From the NCBI GenBank assembly GCA_963969395.1, contig OZ017804.1, forward strand, positions 2,542,001 to 2,606,000: 64,000 nucleotides of DNA, read 5' to 3'. Both the position numbers and the translations under genes were made by a program. How positions within the stretch are numbered: the first letter of the stretch is position 1; each line of letters starts with the position of its first letter. Origin of the DNA: Pseudoscleropodium purum. Its lineage: Eukaryota > Streptophyta > Bryopsida > Hypnales > Brachytheciaceae. The notes under the pieces were generated by a model. The model had not been told where the DNA came from. It ran no database searches and saw nothing but the letters and a program-made list of their open reading frames with translations. Positions 24,725-37,400 of this stretch are shown here, piece by piece.

Positions 24725-24985
24725 TAGCCCCTGTATCTGTATTTCCATTACCCCCGTATCTACATATTTTTTTGAACATGTTCCACTGCAACTGATGTCG
24801 GATTAACAGCGTATATGTATCCGTATAACCCACCCATATTCTGTATAACACAGTATCTCATAGTCATACATACACAGTACAGTACCCGTATTCCGCATTA
24901 GATACCGTATTACATACCAATACCGTATGTATTTTGTATAAGTACCATATGTATTCCATATAAGTTCCGTATCGTATCCGTATCA
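24725..24985. repeat. Degenerate CCGTAT / GTATCC simple-repeat tract
   Basis: Short words CCGTAT, GTATCC and ATACCGTAT recur irregularly over about 260 bp (CCCCGTATC, TATCCGTATAACC, GTACCCGTATTCCG, AATACCGTATG, TTCCGTATCGTATCCG). No fixed period is obvious. It lies about 0.7 kb downstream of the candidate leader exon. Confidence 0.6.
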
Positions 24986-26066
24986 AGAAAATTGGTTCTG
25001 GTTTTGGGTGTGTGGGCGAATCATGTGTTCTATTGAATTTTATTTTAATTCAGTTGGGTCAGGGAGGGGGATGGGAACCTCTCTCTTTAGAGGATGATGA
25101 AGGATCTATGCTAATTAGTCTTCAAATTTGCATGTTCAGCAAGTAAATTTGAACTGATGCAAGATTATGTGTTCATGTCTCTGTTTGTAAGTTGAAAATA
25201 GTGACAGTAGTGTTAGTTTGTTCATGCACTTCTAGAGGAGCACATTGGTAGGAGTTGGAGTCATTTTCTTGTTTTTGAGAGTTGATATCATTTTAGTGGT
25301 TTGATATTTAGGGACTTCTTTTGATTATGGTGCACTCTAAATTTTATTTAGAAGGCTTACATTAGAAAATTTGGGTAGTAGAAAGCAAAGCATGAATCAC
25401 AAATATTCACACTTTTGAGTAGGACTATTATGAAGGTGAAGAAGGTTGATATTTGTGATTGATACTATTTGATTGTTTAATTTTTGGGTGGAAGTTTCTT
25501 TTACATATATCATTTACATATTGAGAACCATAACTTTGACTTTAAAAATCATGATGTATATCTTTTCAAAGGTGTAATTTTAGGCTATAAACTAAGCTAG
25601 GTAGGGATATGTGTTTCAATCCACCCTTCTTGAAAGTTGTGAAAGTATTTGAATACCATCATTGTAACAAAATTGACATTTCATGCGTGTACATGTTGTC
25701 ACCATTGTAAAGGTTTACATATTATTTTTTCTCCTTTATTTTAGGTATTTTGATTTTGGCATCTCAAACCCTGAAAGATATTCATCTTGTGGTTGATTTA
25801 AATCCAAAACTTTATTAAGCTTTGAGAAGGTAGCTAGTACATGTCGTAGCTCTTTGATTTTGTGTAAATGTTCAAGTTAGGGTTGGGGTAGACAAGTCTC
25901 TCTTTCTTTTGAGATTTATTTTTTGGGCCTTATTGGAAAATAGAGACATGTCAAATGTTCTTCATTTTGGAAACAATCTCTTTGTTATTGGGATATTCCA
26001 TTGATGTAACACGGAAAGACATTGATTGACATTTCTTACAAGAGTGAAAGGACGTTTGTTCATCTA

Positions 26067-26966
26067 TTAACCTCCAAAGGACCAAGTTACATTTTTTGGC
26101 AACATAGAAATTTTGGTCAAGTACATGTGATTAGAGATTTTCTTAATTTTTGTCCCTAATTTTATTGGAAGGTGTGCACAAGGAATGTCTTTCGTGTGTA
26201 CTAAATTTAAGGACATTTGGAGATATGAGTCAAAAATTATGTCTTAATATGTAGTTTGTTTCTCAACTTGGGTAGTTTGGACATGTATGATAAAATCATT
26301 TTTTTCAATAATTCGAATTTGAAATTGGTTTCCTAAATTTATTTATACATATAAAGCTTCAAGTCCTTCTATTTTAATCAATGAATCTAAATTTATGAGG
26401 TAATTTAGTTTGTGGGTAGTTGTGGATTCTCTATTCCAAAATAAACTTTAAAATCTTATGTTCAACTCAATTTTCAATATTCTAGGAAAAAAACAAAACA
26501 TTAGGTGAAGATTGTTATTTTTCAATTCTATAAATAAACTTTTAACAATTTAGTATTTTCAATCGTTCCTCATATCTTTTTATTTATCATTTTTTTCCTA
26601 TATGTTGTGCAATTTCAAATGATCTAAAACTTTTCAAGCATGTAACCAGTATGATTTGAAGAATGAATTCAAAGTAGTACTACCATTTTGAACATTTTTT
26701 CATACAAATGTGACCTTGAGAAGTGTAGTTGTCTGGTTTTTTGTAAGGACGAAAAAGTGATTCTTGTTATTTCAAATGTTAAGTTATCTTGCAATCTACA
26801 TGGTGGAAAATTTTGAAATTTTTTCCATGTCTTTTCAAAAGAGTGTATTGCAAGATCCTATGGTTACATGTATTCAAGATTTTTTTTTAAATTTGAAGTT
26901 TGTACAAGAAATGGCAATTTTGGAGCTTTTTTGGTGAAAATATAACTAAAGAACTTTAGGGGTTCA
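26067..26966. mobile_element. TTAA-type element, family A, opposite orientation
   Basis: Ends TTAACCTCCAAAGGACC and GAACTTTAGGGGTTCA. The interior is the reverse complement of 1-734-type elements (GTGGATTCTCTATTCC, AATAAACTTTAAAATC). It lies within the possible 5'UTR intron. Confidence 0.75.
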
Positions 26967-29865
26967 GTGCTCCAAAGTCCATATTTTGAATGGTGAATGT
27001 AGGGCTTCCTTGCCATGTCTTGTTTGGATAATTTTTCATTCATCCAAATTAATGTTTGAATCTTGAAAAGATGACATTTTTTTTATGATTGACTAATATT
27101 ATGAAATTGATGTAAAGTAAATAGTTGTTCCAATATAATAAAAAATGCGATAAATCTTAGAAATCGATTTGGGCATGAAATGTTAGTGATGTCTTTTCAA
27201 AATTGAATGTTTTTTCTTGTTTAATTTAGTATTTCATGTTTAGGTGATAAAATGCTTGATTTTCCAAGTGATGGAATCCTTCTTGGGTTGTTATCTATAC
27301 AAGTTGATATGAAGAGTTTTTGGTTGTGAAAAAATATACAAAGGTGAGTTTCTATGTAATAGAATGTCTTCTCTATCACCCTATTGTGGCTTGTGTGATT
27401 CAAATGTGAGCTATTGAATGCTATAGATATAGCATATTGGCTATTCTTGTGAAGGATGGAGAATTTTTTTTGTTCAATTAATGGCATTTCAACACTATGG
27501 TACCTTTTAGAAAGCAAGTTCTAGATTTGAGACCTTTTTGGACATGCATGTTACAATTTTTGGATATGGATGTATACAAATTTAATGAAATTTTTTCTAG
27601 TGGATAAAGTTTGGTATAGATAATGTTTCAATTGGAAAAGTAAAAGGACTGTCTTATACAATAGTGTGTCATGATGTGTCTTATCTAGATTTGATCGTTC
27701 CAAGAATTTATTACTATGTTTGTTGTAGTTTCTTTTTTTATTATATGACAAAGTTTTTCTAGGACATTTCAAGTGTACCATGAATTTCAAAAACAAATTT
27801 TCATACTCTTGCCTAAGTATAATATCGGTTTCTCTTAGACAATTGAGTAAGCCTTTGCATTTCGTTGTTAATAGACTTGCAACTAAATCGAAATGGAACT
27901 TTTGTTTTTAAATTGTGGATAATTAATAAGTAATAATAGTTGGATTTAGAATTCTACAATTATAGATCCGTAAACAAATTACTTTTAAACTAATAATATT
28001 AAGGATGCGATTAAATATAAAAAGAAATTTTCAATTTTTGATTCTAAATTTTTTTTTCTTTATATATTAGTGACAACAATTATAAACCAATCCATGTATA
28101 TTTTATCCAAAATTCAATATGTACAACTTTTGCTTACTAACAAAGGCTAATTTTAAGCTATAATATCTTAGTTCTTTGACAAATTGTTTGCGCATTTTTG
28201 CACTTTCAATTAGCATTCTTTTTCTATTGACTAAATTTATTTTAAAATCATTTAAAAAATATACAAAACATTAAATTCTTACAAAATTTGAGGGATCATA
28301 TTTTAAATTTATTCATTTATAAATAGTATATTGAAATTTTAATTGGAGATCTGTGATTTTGAGACCTCTCATTTAATAATATGCTAAGTAGTGAATGCCA
28401 ATACTTAGAGGGTTTAATAGGTCCAAAATTAATTCTATATTTGAATTTTCATCACAAAGTTCATTTGTATATTTTTACAAAATATAAATCATGAAAAAGT
28501 TCTTTATATAGAATGACAATGAAACTTTTAAAGTATATGAATATGAACAATTCAATTGAATAAAATTAAAAACAAATTATTTGATTTCATGTTACATATT
28601 AATCATTTGGAAAAATTTAAAACAAATACTTCTAGATGTTTTAAATTTTATAGTATGTGGAAGTTGTCAATGTCAATGCTTTGGTCTTTTAATTAACACT
28701 TTATTTGAATTATTAATATTTATTTTCTTTTAAATTTTCAATAATTTGTAACCAATGATCTTAGGATTTGTCATATCAATATGAATAATTTTTTTTTGTA
28801 AAGTAGTAGGGTACAATTTAATAGGTCATGTTTTGAAGATTGAAAATTTGGGAAAATTGTGAAAAGTTGTGCATTGCGACATGAAAACTAAATAATGCAT
28901 TGTTCCATGATAATGCCCCAATATTGAATTATTTTCTTAACTTTTTGATGACAATGCATTTTTATTGAACTTCAACTTTATTTATGATTCAATGCATTTA
29001 GGAGTTAACTTTGTCTTCAAGCTCATCTTTATTATTTATGAATCACTTGAATGTTTCTAGATTTTCTTTTAAAATAACATTAAGAAATCTTAGCATGTGA
29101 CAAAATGCAAATGGCATCTTAACTGCAAGTACCTATACTCAATTTAAAGCACTTCAAAATTAAAAGTGTCCCAATTAAGGAATACTGAATATAGCAATAT
29201 TAGATACATTCATGCTCTCTCTATGCAATGCTTGATTGTCACTTCCTTTCAATTGGTTTTTAACTAGAAACTTTGACTATGGATTTTGTTGATGAAACTT
29301 ATTGCTTATTGTGGTGGAATTTTCATCAATGTCCATTTTTTGCTTGACAATTTTAAAACTTGAGCATATGAATTTTACACAAGAATTATTGAAATAGTTC
29401 AAACTATGTAGATTTGAAAACATTAATAGACCCTTGAATTGTGCATTGAAAGTAATATTGTTGAAGGCAATAGTAGTCTTATGATTCTATTACTTTGATG
29501 GAGGTTAAATGAAGAATTGTTTTCTAAACAATGTTGATGGATGCGAAATGGTAGTGTGCTATGTTGGACACTTGAGTTCAAATTTGCATTATCATGTTAA
29601 AATGATGTTATATCTCCAAAGTGAATGCTTGAGCATTTCATTAGTTTTTTAACTTTTGAATGTATGTTTTAGACTTATGTTGAAATGTTTTAAGGCAAGT
29701 GATATGTTGGCGATGACTAGGTTACTTGATCAAATTATGTTTCTTAGAGGTTGTTTGTATTCAATACTCACTACTTGAAAAACATTTTGAATATCTTGTG
29801 TTTTTGTGGTGGATAGTGATTCAAATTATGTTATTTTTCATTTATATTTTTCATTGAATTTGCAG

Positions 29866-29939
29866 GCAAGGGGTACTACAATGTGATTCCAAAGTTTGTA
29901 TAATTCACATGATTTCCTAAAACCTCTATTGGTTCAATA
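29866..29939 (+). other. Probable 3' end of the 5'UTR (after a 5'UTR intron)
   Basis: The sequence before the start codon, TTCATTGAATTTGCAG ending at 29,865, is a good splice acceptor preceded by a T-rich tract. No ATG lies between it and 29,940. The matching donor may be GCATGAG|GTGAGT at 24,051. This is inference from splice-like signals only. Confidence 0.45.
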
Positions 29940-31460
29940 ATGGACACCCCTTTGAAACTATTGAAGGGAATTACTTTGAAACTATCAAGAGTTTTTTGTG
30001 CACTCACTCCAATGGATGATGATTTCATGCAATGGTATGGAGACTATAGTAAGAAGATTGACGACATATTGGCAAGAGATGATTTGCATATCTTGAATGC
30101 AAAGCAATGTCGACATTTGGTCAAGAAGCTTCGGTCTACAATGGATTGGATATTGAAGGAGATATACTCCTCTGGTCGTGTTCATGAATTTGAAAGGATC
30201 TTGAAGGAGGTGCATCATCTTGTGTTCAAAACATTTTCGCTAGTTGAAAAATGTGGAAGTGTGGATCTATACATTTCATCTATTTTTCAATTGGAAAATG
30301 AAGAATCATTTCGAGAGTTGTTGTTGGAGTTGGAGTGTTGCTTCAAAGCCACAAATGCAAAGATTCAATCCAAGAATGAGTTACATTCATTTGATTTTGG
30401 GATTGCATCTTTTAAAGATGTTCAACTTGATCGAGAAAACTTCAAAAGGATATTGAAAAATTCAAAGATTGCCGTGGTGTCGAACATGTCTTCTAAACTT
30501 TCAACATATTTGTTGGAGAGGTTGGAGGCCCTTGATCATGTGAAAGGAGGTGAATTGAATACTTTGAAGTTTGTCGATTGTGGTTCGTTTGAGAAAGGCA
30601 AACAACTTGGTGAGGTTGGAGGTGATGGTTCTGTTTACAAATCAAAGTGGATGGGCCTTACTTGTGCTACAAAAGTCTTGAATTCTTCCAGAGGAGAATG
30701 TGATGAGAAAACCATGGAGAATTTTTGTAAAGAATCCAGTATTCTTGCAGGCTTGAATCATCCCAACCTTGTCAAGTTCATGGGTATGGGCAAAGGTGAT
30801 GATGGATGGCCTTTTTTGATGATGGAAAAGATGGATACAAGTGTGAAGAACTTAATCACTAAGCACATCTCTTATGATGTTTTGCTTGATATTATTCAAC
30901 AAATAGCCAATGGTATGTATTATTTGCATGATATGCATGTGGCACATCGCGATTTGAAGCCCAGTAATATTCTTTGGATTCCATTGAGAGGAAAAGAGCG
31001 TTTCTGCCGATCTTCAAGTTCCTTTGGATATATAAAATTGACTGATTTTGGTATCTCTAAAATTGAAGTTGGAAGTGAAGGTTTTCAACCGGACAATATG
31101 GGCACCTCTATATACCGGGCTCCAGAGGTCTTGAAATTCCATATCAAGGGCAATGCAAATTACTTTCAAGCTGATGTGTATTCGTTTGGCATCACATGTG
31201 CAGAGATTTTGTGTGGTAAGTTGTCATTTGAACAACCATACAAATCTCCAAAAGATTTATATGAGAAGATAAAGGATGGAATGTGTCCCACTTTGCCAAG
31301 CTCTTGTGGAGAATTGAACACATTGATAAAGGAATGTTGTGCTTTCAATCCTTCAAGAAGGCCAACGTTTTCTGAGATTTGGAAGCGACTAAGAACTGTG
31401 AAAATCAATTATTTGGTTGGACAAGAAGGACTTCAGTCACTTATTTGCTCTTCAAGCAAG
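29940..31460 (+). CDS. Exon 1: N-terminal helical domain plus Ser/Thr kinase
   Basis: This exon encodes 507 residues. Residues about 20-200 are charged and probably helical, with Cys and Leu spacing (NAKQCRHL near 53-60, LKEVHHLVF near 88-96) that resembles the DUF1221-type region preceding some plant tyrosine-kinase-like kinases; that match is from memory and unverified. The kinase is complete: glycine loop LGEVGGDGSVYK (223-234), ATP-binding Lys245 in CATKVL, helix C Glu265, catalytic HRDLKPSN (336-343), DFG (369-371), APE (394-396), Asp412 of DVYSFG and the final RRPT motif near 473-476. HRDLKPSN is typical of Ser/Thr specificity, and nothing suggests a dead kinase. There is an insert of about 25 residues between HRDLKPSN and DFG. 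The exon ends TTCAAGCAAG|GTATGA, phase 0. Reading into the intron adds one Val and then a TGA, so unspliced RNA would encode a 508-residue stand-alone kinase. Confidence 0.92.
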
Positions 31461-34400
31461 GTATGATGCAAATTGTATTAAATGACTCGCACTAAGTTTT
31501 AGCAAGAAGTTGAAAACCATAGAAAGTGTTCAAAATGTAAGCCATAAAGTACAATTGTGGAATTATCAAATTATAAGATGATTTCTTAGGTACAAATGTG
31601 AATGCTTTACTTATTATGTGATCTATTTGTCAATTGCAATACCCTCTAGTAGTAGTTTATATTTAAACTTTAGAGATGAATTCTTGTTATAATATCAAAC
31701 CAATTCTTTTAGTTATGAAATAATGTGAGGAGCATTCAATAGAAGAATATGATTTATCTTTGTGAAGAGTTGTTTGTAAGTGAAAATTAGCATATTGCCT
31801 AGTAAAGAAGTATGGAATAACTTGCTAGTAAAGTCCTTTCATTATGACATCAATTATTATACTAAAGAATCTTTTGTGCCTCTTTGTCATTTTTGATAAG
31901 CATGTTAACCCCTACACGTCATAGGCAGAACACCGGAAGACAAGAGTTTTTTTTGTGTTGAATAGGAAAATTGGAAAAACTAAAAATTCTCTTATTTACT
32001 CAAGACATCATTGTTGAATTTTGTAGCCAACAACCTAACGAGTGTCAAAGTTCAATTTCTCAAAGATTTCACCACATAGATTCAGAGATTATAATAGTTG
32101 ATGAACAGGGTCTTTCACGAATCTATGATACTCAACGGCCAAAAAACATCCGCTATGACGTTGAAGTGTTAAACTTGATTTGATCAACTTTAACATCTTT
32201 CAAAGTTTGAATGAATCCTCTTTTCAATGTTTGAAAAGAACTCTAAGATGATTTTGTATTTCTAATTAATAGATATGATGAGATTGAAGTTCTTGGAGAT
32301 TTCACTGAATTATAATTCTTAGTTCCTAAACTCCTTAATTTAAGATATTGTCAACCTATATATCCTTATTATAACCTTAAACTTGAAGTTGAAACTTTTT
32401 CACTAGGTTTAATTTGAATTTATTTTTTAATAAAGAGAGGCATGATAAATTTTTTCATAATATTCCATTTTTAGTACATTTTTTTTCAATTAATATATTG
32501 GTTAAATCAAATAATGCACTTGTGGTTTGCTTCTACTCCAATTCCATATGTATTGTCGTACTCATATTTATATAACTTAATTTTTTGTTTGTTGATCATT
32601 GCAATTGTAGTAAATAATTAAACAAATTGTCACAATTGTAGGTCCACGAACCAAAGCCAAATGGAGACTATACAAAGTTATTTGGAGTTGATGAAAAAGT
32701 CAAAGAGGTGCAAAATCACCTTCAAAAAGTAAATTCGTTGGGCATCATTGGTATGGGTGGAGTTGGGAAAAGTACCATTGCCAAAGCTTTACTTCAAGTT
32801 GAAGAAAGAAATGCAAAGTTCAACAAAAGATGTTTCCATTATATTGGAAGGCTTCAAAGTGATGAAAAATGCCTACCAATATTACAAGACATATTGAAGA
32901 AATTGGATGTTGACAAGGAATTGGAGAATTTAGTCCACGGGCAAAGAGAACTAAAAGAGGCCTTGACAAAAAACAATACACTCCTCATTTTGGATGATGT
33001 ATGGGATTCAAGCCATTTCAACAACATCATATCACAAGACATCTTTTCATCATGTCCAAATTCAACATTGATTGTGTGTTCACGTAATTCAGATGTGATA
33101 AAGGATCATGTTGATAAAACATATGAGTTACAACCATTGATGGATGGAGATTTGACTATGAAATTGTTCACTACTCATTGCTTTGGTGATGGAAAGGCCA
33201 ACATTCCCCATCCATTTTTGGAGGTGGGTTCAATGATTGTCACAGCTTGTATGGGGTTGCCTTTGAGTTTAAAGGTTCTTGGTGCCTTCTTGCATGGTAA
33301 AGAGAGGTTGAGAAGTTGGGAGAGAGTGTTGCAACGATTGAAAAGGGGTAGATCACCCCAAACTGGCAAACTTGGAGATGATTGGAGGATCTTTGAAGTA
33401 TTGAAGATTAGTTTTGATGGATTGGAGGAAGTGGAAAAAACCATGTTTTTGGACATTTGCTGTTTCTTCCTTGAAGATGTATATGGTCGAAGGTTGCATA
33501 TTCCCTTTGATTGTACCAACTTACTTACTTATGGTGAAAGTTTATTGACAAAAGCATTTGAGACATTGCAACATCGTTCACTAGTAGAAGTAATTGATGG
33601 GTTTTTACACGTGCATGATCACCTTCGTGATATGGGTCGAGAGATAGTAGAGTTGAAAGTTGATGCTCAAGTTTGTAGCATTGACAAATACAAGAAGTAT
33701 GCTGGAACTCGTCTTCAATATCCAAGTGCAACTACGTTTGAGCAAATGAAAAGAGAGGTTAGTTTTTGGTTGAAGAGACTATTTAGAAACTTACTTTCAT
33801 TTATATGAAGAATGCTTCACTTAGTTTTATTCATGATTTGCCTACCTAATTATATTGATTACATCTATTTTGTGTAAACTTGCAATTTTGAAGTGGTTTA
33901 GAGTTTATGTAGTAAATCAAAATTGTGAGACTTAAGACATGGGATATTATACATGTAAGCAGGGATTTGACTTCAAGAGTCTTGAAGGGGTTTTATATCA
34001 AGCATCAAAGAAAGATGTTATCCTCAACAAACATTTGAATGAAAAGAATTATCCAAAGCTTCGTATGTTTTTAGTTGAAACAGGTATGTGTATGACAAGT
34101 CACTATTCAATATGCACTATAATGAGATTGATTTTGCATGTGAAGATTTATGATCAATTTATAGTAAATTTCTATATTAGACACTTTATTTAGTAGAAAC
34201 AATAGGCAAAATGACTAAGAGTAGTAACCAATAATTTGAATTAAAGATTAATAATATATAGTTCTATTCATTTTCTTCAACATTTGACCTGACTATTCCA
34301 TAACATTTTATGAAAGACTTCATGATATTTTTTTCCAATTTCTACTTTTAGACTATGAAAAGAAGTATGAATATTACAAAATAATAGGTTTTGGTATTTA

Positions 34401-37400
34401 ACCTTGTTAAGGTCAATAATCCATGTATTATTTATAATTATGGACAAATTTTCGAAAGATTTGAGAGGAGTTTGAATAGAGTGTCTTTTCCTTTGAACTT
34501 TCGTTATTAATGCTTTCTATTCCATTTGTACATGCAGAAGAAAAGAAAATATCGTTGGACTTTAAGAATTTGACTCACGTGACAATATTGAAGTTATATG
34601 GTTCTCATTTAGAGAAACTACCAATAGGATTGTCAGAAATGAAGTCATTGAAGTCATTAAACCTCCGATGTTCTAGGCTATGGTTGTTTCCAAAACAAAT
34701 GTTCAGTTTACCTTTGACATCACTTGATTTGAGTGGATGTTCCAACCTAACGACATTGCCGGACGCATTGGGGAACTTGTCTTCTTTGAAATCACTCAAT
34801 TTGAGTGCATGTAAGAAGCTGTTGACATTGCCGGGAGCATTGGGGAACTTGTCTTCTTTGACATCACTCAATTTGAGTGAATGTTCCAACCTAACGACAT
34901 TGCCGGACGCATTAGGGAACTTGTCTTCTTTGACATCATTGCATTTGATTGCATGTAAGAAGCTACTGACATTGCTGGGAGCATTGGAGAACTTGTCTTC
35001 TTTGACATCATTGGATTTGAGTTGGTGCTCCAAGCTATTGACATTGCCAGGAGCATTGGGGAACTTGTCTTCTTTGGCATCACTCAAATTGAATGGATGT
35101 TCCAACCTAACGACATTGCCGGACGCATTGGGGAACTTGTCTTCTTTGACATCGTTGGATTTCAGGTGGTGTTCCAACCTAACGACATTGCCGGACGCAT
35201 TAGGGAACTTGTCTTCTTTAACATCATTGGATTTGAGTGCATGTAAGAAGCTATCAACATTGCCAAGAGCATTGGGGAACTTGTCTTCTTTGACATCACT
35301 CAATTTGAGTGAATGTTCCAACCTAACGACATTGTCGGGCGCATTGGGGAACTTATCTTCTTTGACATCACTCAATTTGAGTGAATGTTCCAACCTAATG
35401 ACATTGTCGAGCACATTGGGGAACTTATCTTCTTTGACATCACTCAATTTGAGTAAATGTTCCAAGCTAACGACATTGCCGGATGCATTGGGGAACTTGT
35501 CTTCTTTGACATCACTCAATTTGAGTTGGTGTTCCAACCTAACGACATTGCCGGACGCATTGGGGAACTTGTCTTCTTTGACATCACTCAATTTGAGTGA
35601 ATGTTCCAACCTAACGACATTGCCGGATGCATTGGGGAACTTGTCTTCTTTGACATCATTAAATTTGAGTTGGTGTTCCAACCTAACGACATTGTCGGGA
35701 GCATTGGGGAACTTGTCTTCTTTGACATCACTCAATTTGAGTGAATGTTCCAACCTAACAACATTGCCGGACGCATTGGGGAACTTGTCTTCTTTGACAT
35801 CATTGGATTTGAGTTGGTGTTCCAACCTAACGACATTGTCGGGAGCATTGGGGAACTTGTCTTCTTTGACATCACTCAATTTGAGTTGGTGTTCCAACCT
35901 AACGACATTACCGGACGCATTGGGGAACTTGTCTTCTTTGACATCACTCAATTTGAGTGGGTGTTCCAATCTAACGACATTGCCTGACGCATTGGGGAAC
36001 TTGTCTTCTTTGACATCACTTTATTTGACTGCATGTAAGAAGCTATCAACATTGCCGAGAGCATTAGGGAACTTGTCTTCTTTAACAACACTCAATTTGA
36101 GGTGGTGTTCCAACCTAACGACATTGCCGGATGCATTGGGGAACTTGTCGTCTTTGACATCATTCAATTTCAATGAATGTTCCAACCTAACGACATTGCT
36201 GGGAGCATTGGGGAACTTGTCTTCTTTGACATCACTCAATTTGAGTGGATATTCTTACCTAACGACATTGTCGGGAGCATTGGGGAACTTGTCTTCTTTG
36301 ACATCACTCAATTTGAGTTGGTGTTCCAACCTAACGACATTGCCGGACGCATTGGGGAACTTGTCTTCTTTGACATCACTCAATTTGAATGGATGTTCCG
36401 ACCTAATGACATTGCCGAACACATTGGGGAACTTGTCTTCTTTGACATCGTTGGATTTGAGGTTGTGTTCTAACCTAATGACATTGCCAGGAGCATTGGG
36501 GAACTTGTCTTCTTTGGCATCACTCAAATTGAATGGATGTTCCAACCTAACGACATTGCCGGACGCATTGGGGAACTTGTCTTCTTTGACATCATTCAAT
36601 TTGAGTTGGTGTTCCAACCTAACGACATTGCCGGACGCATTGGGGAACTTGTCTTCTTTGACATCACTCAATTTGAGTTGGTGTTCCAACCTAACGACAT
36701 TGCCGGACGCATTGGGGAACTTGTCTTCTTTGACATCACTCAATTTGAGTTGGTGTTCCAACCTAACGACATTGCCGGACGCATTGGGGAACTTGTCTTC
36801 TTTGAAATCATTTAATTTGAATGGATGTTCCAACCTAACAACATTGCCGGATACAGTGGGGAATTTGTGTTCTTTGACATCATTGGATTTGAGTGCATGT
36901 AAGAAGCTATCGACATTGACGGGAGCATTGGGGAACTTGTCTTCTTTGACATCACTCAATTTGAGTGAATATTCCAACCTAACGACATTGCTGGAAGCAT
37001 TGGGGAACTTGTCTTCTTTGACATCATTCAATTTGAGTGGATATTCTGACCTTCCAACATTGCCAAACGCATTGGGGAACTTGTCTTCTTTGACATCACT
37101 CAATTTGAATGGATGTTCCAACCTAACGACATTGCCGGATGCATTGGGGAACTTGTCTTCTTTGACATCACTTGATTTGAGTGAATGTTCCAACCTAACG
37201 TCGTTGCCGGACGCATTGGGGAACTTGTCTTTTTTGACATCACTCAATTTGAATGGCTGTTCCAACCTAACGACATTGCTGGGAGCATTGGGGAACTTGT
37301 CTTCTTTGACATCACTCAATTTGAGTAGATATTCTGACCTAACGACATTGCCAGATGCATTGGGGAACTTGTCTTCTTTGACATCACTCAATTTGAATGG

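Larger units (their letters stand above)
24051..29865 (+). other. AT-rich stretch, possible long 5'UTR intron
   Basis: No gene is visible. The stretch holds a degenerate CCGTAT-rich repeat (24,725-24,985), a TTAA element (26,067-26,966) and otherwise low-complexity AT-rich DNA. Small ORFs (27,221-27,517 and 27,551-27,796 on minus) show no domain or composition that supports coding. It begins with GTGAGT and ends with TTTGCAG, which is compatible with a single intron. Confidence 0.4.

Noticed and set aside
27221..27796. Two minus ORFs of 98 and 81 residues upstream of the receptor
   Set aside because: They are AT-rich, low-complexity translations without domains, splice context or duplicate conservation.
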